Assembly (NCBI GenBank): GCA_017523605.1
Contig: JAFWVZ010000241.1
Coordinates: 1-6,027, forward strand
Length of the DNA stretch: 6,027 nt
Origin: Bacillota bacterium
GTDB taxonomy: Bacteria; Bacillota; Clostridia; Peptostreptococcales; Anaerovoracaceae
Reading direction: 5' to 3'
Both the position numbers and the translations under genes were made by a program. Below are positions 1 through 4,623 of this stretch, piece after piece (within the stretch, counting starts at the first letter, position 1; every line of letters begins with the position of its first letter). The notes beneath the pieces are model-generated. The model did no database searches. It saw only the letters and a list, made by a program, of their open reading frames with translations, and was not told the DNA's origin.

Positions 1-224
1 ACGGTGTCGGACATTTCCGGCATGCGGAATATGCGTATTCTGTTCTTGGTTATCATCCAGAACAGATCCTTTTCCGCAAGCTCGCGGCGCCCCATAAACA
101 TCTCGTCAGCGTGCCTAGAAGCAGCGTCCATGAACATGTCCAGGCACTGAGCCATTCCAAGTCTTCCGGTAAAGTCGCACTGACTGGCGGTTATTATGTA
201 GTCATGAGCAGATACACAGTACAT
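1..224 (-). CDS. Acyl-ACP thioesterase-like protein, N-terminal part (3' end beyond window)
   Basis: The first 74 codons of a gene that runs off the left edge. ATG lies at 224-222, directly after the licA TAA, with a modest GAGG ribosome binding site 8 bases upstream. The translation begins MYCVSAHDYIITASQCDFTG and continues with RLGMAQCLDMFMDAASRHAD and DLFWMITKNRIRIFRMPEMS. This matches the start of the acyl-ACP thioesterase (FatA/FatB, PF01643) hot-dog fold: a strand ending in a D-x-x-GRL turn, a long helix with the A-x-x-HA pattern, then W-[MV]-[IL]-T-(K/R)-x-R-I-x-I-x-R-x-P before a strand expected to read V-x-[TS]-W. The family hydrolyses acyl-ACP to free fatty acid in the cytoplasm. 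Catalytic residues normally lie further downstream and cannot be checked. Tight coupling to licA suggests a lipid link for the operon. It could instead be another hot-dog thioesterase such as a 4-hydroxybenzoyl-CoA type, but the W-M-I-T-K-x-R-I pattern favours acyl-ACP thioesterase. Confidence 0.75.
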   Translation of the reverse strand, partial: MYCVSAHDYIITASQCDFTGRLGMAQCLDMFMDAASRHADEMFMGRRELAEKDLFWMITKNRIRIFRMPEMSDT

Positions 225-1121
225 TTAAAGCGCCTCGAAAGCCTTTATGTTCTCTTTCATCCTTGCGTAGCGCTCCACGGCCCAGTCTTCCATGTCCTGA
301 CCGGAGAACGGTACTCTGGTCTTTGCCCAGAGGGTCCACAGATAGTCTACGTATATCTTGTTAGCAAGGAAATGCATTTTATCGGTAACGGTAGGCTTTC
401 TTTCCAGATACTCTTCAAGGATAAGCTCATCTTCCTTCGGGCCGAATTCTGCCTCTATGGAGATATCCGAAACGTCCCACATTCCGTCGTTCATTCCGGC
501 GTATTCCCAGTCGATCAGGTAGAGACGTCCGTCGCCTTCCACCCAGTTGGCGCACAACGGATCGTTGTGGCAGGGTACGAGCGGAGCGTTTACGGCCTTA
601 TCCATCTGAGCCTTTATCGCCATCACCTTAGCCTTCTGTTCCGGGTAATCTTCGAACATGGGGACCTTAAGGTCGTTTATGACTTTTTCGTAAGTAGCCG
701 CCATGTCGAACACGTCGAACGGAACGCCGGTGTTGACGCCGCAGCGGTGGATGGTCTTGTAGATCTCCGCCATCGCGTGTATGCGCGCGGGATCCTTGAG
801 CGAATCCGGTGTCATCGTTACGGCATCCTTAATGTATTCTGTCACCTTGGAACCGTCGTCTCCGAAATAGAGCATCTGAGCGTCCACGTCCAGCTTGCAC
901 GCAAGCTGCGTGCTGACCTTTTCGTCGCTGCGGATTATCATTTCCTCGGTGCCTTCGCCCGGGATCCTGACAACGTATTCCCTGCCGTCGTCAAGAACGG
1001 CATGGTAAGTGTGGTTGGTAAGGCCTCCGAGCCTTTCCAGCGACTTGTAAGAATCAGTTCCTACGACGTCCTTAAGAAGCTTCCTGATCTTTGCGATGTC
1101 TTCCTTGATGATCTCTCCCAT
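225..1121 (-). CDS. licA: Choline kinase (LicA-type aminoglycoside phosphotransferase-fold)
   Basis: A 298-residue cytoplasmic kinase that phosphorylates choline with ATP to phosphocholine, the first step of the bacterial CDP-choline (Lic) pathway. The N-lobe has the nucleotide-loop equivalent LGGLTNHTYHAV (residues 31-42), then the strand YVVRIPGEGTE (49-59) typical of choline/ethanolamine kinases. The catalytic loop is CHNDPLCANW (184-193), with Asp187 as catalytic base and Asn192 as metal ligand. It is followed by LIDWEYAGMND (202-212), where Asp204 is the DFG-equivalent metal ligand and W-E-Y-A/G is the choline-kinase signature. All expected catalytic residues are present and the length is normal for LicA. 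The ATG at 1121 overlaps the licC stop (TAATG), with GGAGGA 9 bases upstream supporting this start. The neighbour licC uses its product. A related amino-alcohol such as ethanolamine is a possible substrate, but pairing with licC makes choline the best call. Confidence 0.92.
   Translation of the reverse strand: MGEIIKEDIAKIRKLLKDVVGTDSYKSLERLGGLTNHTYHAVLDDGREYVVRIPGEGTEEMIIRSDEKVSTQLACKLDVDAQMLYFGDDGSKVTEYIKDAVTMTPDSLKDPARIHAMAEIYKTIHRCGVNTGVPFDVFDMAATYEKVINDLKVPMFEDYPEQKAKVMAIKAQMDKAVNAPLVPCHNDPLCANWVEGDGRLYLIDWEYAGMNDGMWDVSDISIEAEFGPKEDELILEEYLERKPTVTDKMHFLANKIYVDYLWTLWAKTRVPFSGQDMEDWAVERYARMKENIKAFEAL
233..236 (-). promoter_or_regulatory. Weak ribosome binding site of the thioesterase-like gene
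   Basis: GAGG on the minus strand, 8 bases before the ATG at 224, inside the end of licA. It is weaker than the other sites in the cluster, so this gene may rely on ribosomes finishing licA, whose TAA abuts the ATG. Confidence 0.55.
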
Positions 1122-1288
1122 TACTTATGTTCCTCCAGTTTATTGGTATCGTAATCGTATCTGTAACGTTTTCCGCAGGCATCGAAGTAGATGCCGGAAG
1201 CAGAGTTATCCAGTGTCTTATAGACGCTTACACCGGTTATTCCGGATTCGGCGCAGCCGAGCCTTGCCGCTATGTCCTTCATTATAAC
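1121..1288 (-). other. licC: LicC C-terminal extension resembling a truncated choline-kinase N-lobe
   Basis: Residues 237-291 of the licC product. After the cytidylyltransferase core comes a short helix (VIMKDIAARLG), then ITGVSVYKTLDNSASGIYFD and ACGKRYRYDYDTN, then a charged tail and stop. The pattern I-x-x-V-x-x-x-K-x-x-x-[TN]-x-x-x-x-F-x-x-x-G-K-x-Y-x-Y-R is how LicA-type kinases begin. The adjacent licA has YKSLERLGGLTNHTYHAVLD followed by DGREYVVRIPG. The copy in licC stops where the kinase would read R-x-PGEGT and has no catalytic loop. It could be a relic of a fused LicC-LicA ancestor, or a small docking or regulatory domain. The similarity was judged by eye. Confidence 0.5.
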
Positions 1289-1996
1289 CGAACGCGTGTC
1301 ATTTTTGTAGGTGTTATCGAACTCCCTGAGTTCGTCCAGCGTATCGAACTCAAAGATGTAGTCCGCGGGGTAGCGGCGCATCTTCATCTTAAGGACATCC
1401 AGATGCTCCATGTATATGGCCTCCCAGAGCTTGCCTGCAGTCTCCGGAACGTCGTAGATGTCTTCCAGTATGGACAGGAATGTACGGCTGAACTTTTCGT
1501 TCCAGAAGGTATGTCCAAGCATGTACCAGGCGTCGCTTCCGCCTATCTTAACGGAATCTATGTAACCATCCGCATCCTCAGTAAGGCACCACTCCTGCGT
1601 GGGACCGTCGGAATATACGGCTGCGTAGTAGGAATCGTCCACAACGGTCTCGAAGGGATCCTGCGCAAAGTAGTTATCCGACGAGCAGATGTAGCTGTTG
1701 TTGAGAAAATTCTTTACTGCGTTGATCGTGGAGTTGTTGTTGCGGGTAAGGTACTCCTTGTTCTCCACGAGTTTAACGCCGAACTTCTGCTTAAGATACT
1801 CCAGCTGCTCCTTCTTGTAGCCGGTAACGATGATCACGTCTTTAATGCCTGCGTCCAAGATCTGGCGTATCTGCCTTTCTATAAGCACCTCGCCTTTTAC
1901 CTCCGTAAGAGCCTTGGGCTTTTCGTAGGATAGCGGAGCGAACCTGCTAGACGTTCCCGCAGCCATTATTATGGCGTTGTCTACCTTGTAACTCAT
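1121..1996 (-). CDS. licC: CTP:phosphocholine cytidylyltransferase with C-terminal extension
   Basis: A 291-residue nucleotidyltransferase that converts CTP and phosphocholine to CDP-choline in the cytoplasm. The N-terminal signature AIIMAAGTSSRFAPLSYEKP (8-27) followed by KAL is the nucleotide-binding loop and Lys of the NTP_transferase family. VIIVTGYKKEQLEYL (54-68), NNNSTINAV (86-94), SSDNYF (105-110; Asp107 the likely Mg ligand) and the YSDGPTQEWCL region (128-138) follow the layout of Streptococcus and Haemophilus LicC. LicC of S. pneumoniae is about 230 residues. Here the cytidylyltransferase core ends near residue 233, and about 55 extra residues resemble the first strands of a choline kinase N-lobe (separate entry). 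Start: ATG at 1996-1994 overlaps the upstream stop by one base, with AAAGGA 5 bases upstream. It is immediately followed by licA, so CDP-choline is made by coupled genes. A different sugar- or alcohol-phosphate cytidylyltransferase is less likely given licA. Confidence 0.92.
   Translation of the reverse strand: MSYKVDNAIIMAAGTSSRFAPLSYEKPKALTEVKGEVLIERQIRQILDAGIKDVIIVTGYKKEQLEYLKQKFGVKLVENKEYLTRNNNSTINAVKNFLNNSYICSSDNYFAQDPFETVVDDSYYAAVYSDGPTQEWCLTEDADGYIDSVKIGGSDAWYMLGHTFWNEKFSRTFLSILEDIYDVPETAGKLWEAIYMEHLDVLKMKMRRYPADYIFEFDTLDELREFDNTYKNDTRSVIMKDIAARLGCAESGITGVSVYKTLDNSASGIYFDACGKRYRYDYDTNKLEEHK
1131..1136 (-). promoter_or_regulatory. licA: Ribosome binding site of licA
   Basis: GGAGGA on the minus strand, 9 bases before the ATG at 1121. 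It lies inside the last codons of licC and supports the TAATG start. Confidence 0.8.
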
Positions 1997-4623
1997 TACT
2001 GTCCTTTCTGCTCCGGGACGCTGTAATCCTTGAGCACCGTCTTATAGTCTATGAAGAGCCAGTCGTTCCTGTTCCAGATGTCGTCGGTGACCGCTGCCCA
2101 CTCGGAAGCGTTGAAGACGTTGCCGTTGTTGCTGTCTACGGTCCAGTCCCTGGAAAGAATAACGAACTGGTCGTGAGCGGTCTTCTCGTCCATGTTTATG
2201 GGCTTTCCCGTAAACGGGTTTACGGGATCTTTTATGATGCCGTCTGCCGCAAGCGCAGGCACGTCCGCGTTGGTCATGAACTCATCCGACACGGTGAATC
2301 CGCTGGCGTTAAAGTCCTTTACCATAAGGAGCGGGAAATAGTTCTCGATGTCTACGTACTTGCCGTTCCTGGTATGCATAAGTTCCTGCATCTGATATAA
2401 ATAATACCCGTGGTCCGCAACGATTATTATCCTGGTGTTGTCGTACACGCCGTTCTTCCGCAGGTAGTCGAACCATTCTCCAAGACGCATCATTACCGCT
2501 ATGTTGGTCTGGTAATGTATCATCTGTTCATCGCTGTACACCCTGAGAGTACGGCCGTCAAGAGTAAAGCGGCCTACGTGCGCCTTGTCGTATTCCGTGT
2601 TGTCTATCTCCGCCGAGATAGAATACTCCGGTTCCTTAAGCATCATGGGTTCGTGAGGAGTATCGTTGTAGAGGAAGAGGAAGTTTCCGCCGTTTCCGTC
2701 TCTAACGTTAGTCATCTGCTCAAGGTCGCAGAGCACCTGATAAGACTCCGTGAACGCTTCGCTTATTCCGCTGGAAACGGACAGGCCCTTGCGGGTCTGC
2801 GCCACAGCGGTGTGGTCTCCTGCAGCAAGATAGCTGCCGTCGTCGTACATTCCCAGCTGCACCACCAGCGGCATGGTCTTCATTAGCGAGAAGCAGAAGA
2901 AGTTCCTCTTGTTCCGCTCCACTGCAAGCTGTTTATTTTCAAGGCTTCCGTGCTTCCCTTTGGTTATGAAGGTATTGATCTCCGGCCACTCGTCGTATAT
3001 GGACATGTCCGGGATCCATTTGTAATTCGCGTATGGTGCGTCGCAGACGGTAACGTTGAAACCGTTGTTTCTGAACAGCACAGGCATCACCTTAAGCGAT
3101 TCGTTGTGCTTATCCTTAAGGGATTCCTTGTCTCTTTTATTCATCTCCACCGGGGTATACTCGTATCCTCCCATAAGCGCCGGAGCGCCCATGTTGGTAT
3201 GTCCGCCGAAGGAGATAACGTTGGAGTAATAGGTAAAGCCGTCGAATGCTTCTGCAAGCTCCGGCTTTTCATTCATTATGTACGGAACGTACTCGCCCAT
3301 GGCGCGGTCCAGAAGCAGGACCACGACGTTCTTCCCTTCCTTGCTGAGGGAGAAGTGAGCTTCGGCTGTGTTTCCGCCCGTGCGGGCTTCCTTGATCGAG
3401 TTCGCGGACTTTACGATGTTTATCCCGGACATTACCAGGATCGCGGCAGAAGCTATGGCAAGCACCGTTTTTGGAGCGCTTTTGAACTTCTTTCCTATCA
3501 GATAGAGGGCGAATGCAACTGCGGCCGCTGCCAGAACGTTAAGGATGCCTTCCGGAAGCGAGTACCAGAGTCCGTTCTGATACTTGAGCGCGGAGGATAC
3601 CACACCCATCTTTGTGCCGAAGAACATGTAATCCACTACCGCGATGCCGCAGAAGCACCACAGCACGCGTTCGAACAGCACCTTGCCCCTGTCCTGCGCC
3701 AGCCAGTAGAACACACCGAACCAGAAAAGGAACGTTCCGGCAGCCAGACAGAACGCGCTTACTATGTACCACAGAGGGCTGAAATCCAGCGCCGTAATGT
3801 AATACTCCTGAGGAGATGCCCCTACGTAAGCGGAGGGGATAAGCAGACCGGTAAGCAGCGTAAGGAACAGCGCCGCGGAAATGAACAGTTTTTTGTCCGG
3901 AGCCGCAGCGATGCGTTTTCCGGAAGTTTTCTTCTCTTTCTTTTCCCTGCGCACAAGCCTGAACACTATGTTCTTGCACAGCGAGAACACGTTGTTGAGG
4001 GTCCAGTAGAACACCAGCCCTGCGGGAGAATCGTACAGGAAAACGAGGAATACCAGCGCTATTCCGTAGGTCTGGATCTTGGTCCTGAGCGGGAAACCCT
4101 TAAGATACAGCGCCGCAGATGCGAAGTTTATGAGCGTCATAAGTATAGGCAGAACGTTTACGGACATTCCGCCTATGGATATCATTGCGTCCGGAACGCC
4201 GAGGTCCTTTATGGGCCCGAAACTTACGCCCCTTAAGAGCTCCAGATGAGACAGGAACTGGTAGGCAGCCATGAAGAACGGCACTTCCAGAAGCAGGGAC
4301 ACCGATCCGTGCAGAGCGTTCGCCGGCGAATAGTGGTTCTGCCTGTAGTAGGTCTGGAGGACCATCATCCTTTCGCTGCCGAAGAAGGTCTTCTTTATAT
4401 GGCTGATGCCGTCCTTAAGCCTGGCTTCGGCGTCCCTGGCCTTTATCTGCATGGCGTCCGCCCTTTTGTACAGCGGAAGCACCAGAAAGTTCATGGCAAG
4501 GCTCAGGAATATTATGGATACTCCCGGGTTATGGACAAGCAGATAGGTTATCTGGAATAAGGTCTCGAATACGAGCTTGAGCGGCCCTATGAAGAAGGCG
4601 CTGAGCATGGAACCGAAAGTCAT
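1996..4623 (-). CDS. YidC/Oxa1-like membrane module fused to LTA-synthase-like sulfatase-superfamily transferase
   Basis: An 875-residue polytopic membrane protein with two modules. Residues 1-225 follow YidC: an amphipathic outer segment (11-30), H1 (33-51, ending LPL), a charged cytoplasmic hairpin (52-98), H2 (108-125), H3 (about 150-172), H4-H5 (184-222, with SPAGLVFYWTLNN), and a basic tail RREKKEKK. There is no signal peptide or lipobox. Five more helices follow (about 246-268, 283-308, 319-337, 356-378, 386-403), as in LtaS. Residues 430-860 are an alkaline-phosphatase/sulfatase-fold domain: NVVVLLLDR (Asp439, metal), GGHTNMGAPALMGG (Thr476, probable nucleophile), NDTPHEP (His657) and IIIVADHGYYL (Asp737, His738). 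These match the metal site and nucleophilic Thr of LtaS-type phosphoglycerol transferases. Helix parity puts this domain outside the cell. The substrate is unknown; phosphoglycerol, phosphoethanolamine or phosphocholine transfer, or phosphodiester hydrolysis, are all possible. The ATG at 4623 has a strong AAGGAGGAG site and overlaps the upstream gene as ATGA. Confidence 0.9.
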   Translation of the reverse strand: MTFGSMLSAFFIGPLKLVFETLFQITYLLVHNPGVSIIFLSLAMNFLVLPLYKRADAMQIKARDAEARLKDGISHIKKTFFGSERMMVLQTYYRQNHYSPANALHGSVSLLLEVPFFMAAYQFLSHLELLRGVSFGPIKDLGVPDAMISIGGMSVNVLPILMTLINFASAALYLKGFPLRTKIQTYGIALVFLVFLYDSPAGLVFYWTLNNVFSLCKNIVFRLVRREKKEKKTSGKRIAAAPDKKLFISAALFLTLLTGLLIPSAYVGASPQEYYITALDFSPLWYIVSAFCLAAGTFLFWFGVFYWLAQDRGKVLFERVLWCFCGIAVVDYMFFGTKMGVVSSALKYQNGLWYSLPEGILNVLAAAAVAFALYLIGKKFKSAPKTVLAIASAAILVMSGINIVKSANSIKEARTGGNTAEAHFSLSKEGKNVVVLLLDRAMGEYVPYIMNEKPELAEAFDGFTYYSNVISFGGHTNMGAPALMGGYEYTPVEMNKRDKESLKDKHNESLKVMPVLFRNNGFNVTVCDAPYANYKWIPDMSIYDEWPEINTFITKGKHGSLENKQLAVERNKRNFFCFSLMKTMPLVVQLGMYDDGSYLAAGDHTAVAQTRKGLSVSSGISEAFTESYQVLCDLEQMTNVRDGNGGNFLFLYNDTPHEPMMLKEPEYSISAEIDNTEYDKAHVGRFTLDGRTLRVYSDEQMIHYQTNIAVMMRLGEWFDYLRKNGVYDNTRIIIVADHGYYLYQMQELMHTRNGKYVDIENYFPLLMVKDFNASGFTVSDEFMTNADVPALAADGIIKDPVNPFTGKPINMDEKTAHDQFVILSRDWTVDSNNGNVFNASEWAAVTDDIWNRNDWLFIDYKTVLKDYSVPEQKGQ
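2002..2009 (-). promoter_or_regulatory. licC: Ribosome binding site of licC
   Basis: AGAAAGGA on the minus strand, 5 bases before the ATG at 1996. It lies inside the end of the upstream fusion gene, whose TAA shares a base with this ATG. Confidence 0.75.
2044..3336 (-). other. Extracellular LTA-synthase-like catalytic domain of the fusion protein
   Basis: Residues 430-860 of the 875-residue product. The domain begins with the buried strand and metal ligand of the superfamily (VVVLLLDR), followed by the Thr-nucleophile loop (HTNMGAPALMGGYEYTP), the substrate-side His (TPHEPM) and the metal-binding V-A-D-H-G-Y strand. The Thr rather than Cys/Ser-x-Pro-x-Arg context argues against a classical sulfatase and for a phospho-alcohol transferase. 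Inserts at about 495-560 and 590-690 are not recognised and may set the substrate. Confidence 0.82.
3919..4623 (-). other. YidC/Oxa1-like domain of the fusion protein
   Basis: Residues 1-235 of the 875-residue product. The hallmarks of the family are the H1 end SIIFLSLAMNFLVLPLYKRA, a helical charged hairpin with HIKKTF and YYRQNHYSP, H2 LLLEVPFFMAAYQFL, and the H4/H5 hairpin with the short turn DSPAGLVFYW. The module length and five-helix plan are those of a Gram-positive YidC without its signal peptide. Asn45 sits where YidC proteins have the conserved groove arginine. Confidence 0.88.

Noticed and set aside
111..1154. A 347-codon open frame on the plus strand
   Set aside because: It lies wholly antisense to licA and its neighbours. 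Its translation shows no family pattern, while the minus-strand licA has a complete catalytic site and ribosome binding site.
1996..3336. Classical sulfatase for the large gene's C-terminal domain
   Set aside because: No C/S-x-P-x-R formylglycine motif is seen. The nucleophile loop has Thr in an H-T-N-x-G-A-P context, closer to LtaS-type phospho-alcohol transferases.
3539..3979. A 146-codon minus-strand frame inside the large fusion gene
   Set aside because: It is a shifted reading of the YidC/LTA-synthase junction. The real frame there gives proper transmembrane helices, and there is no sign of a frameshift.
2950..4236. A 428-codon open frame on the plus strand
   Set aside because: Antisense to the YidC/LTA-synthase-like gene. 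The product is rich in His, Arg and Val without domain or helix pattern, typical of a shadow frame.
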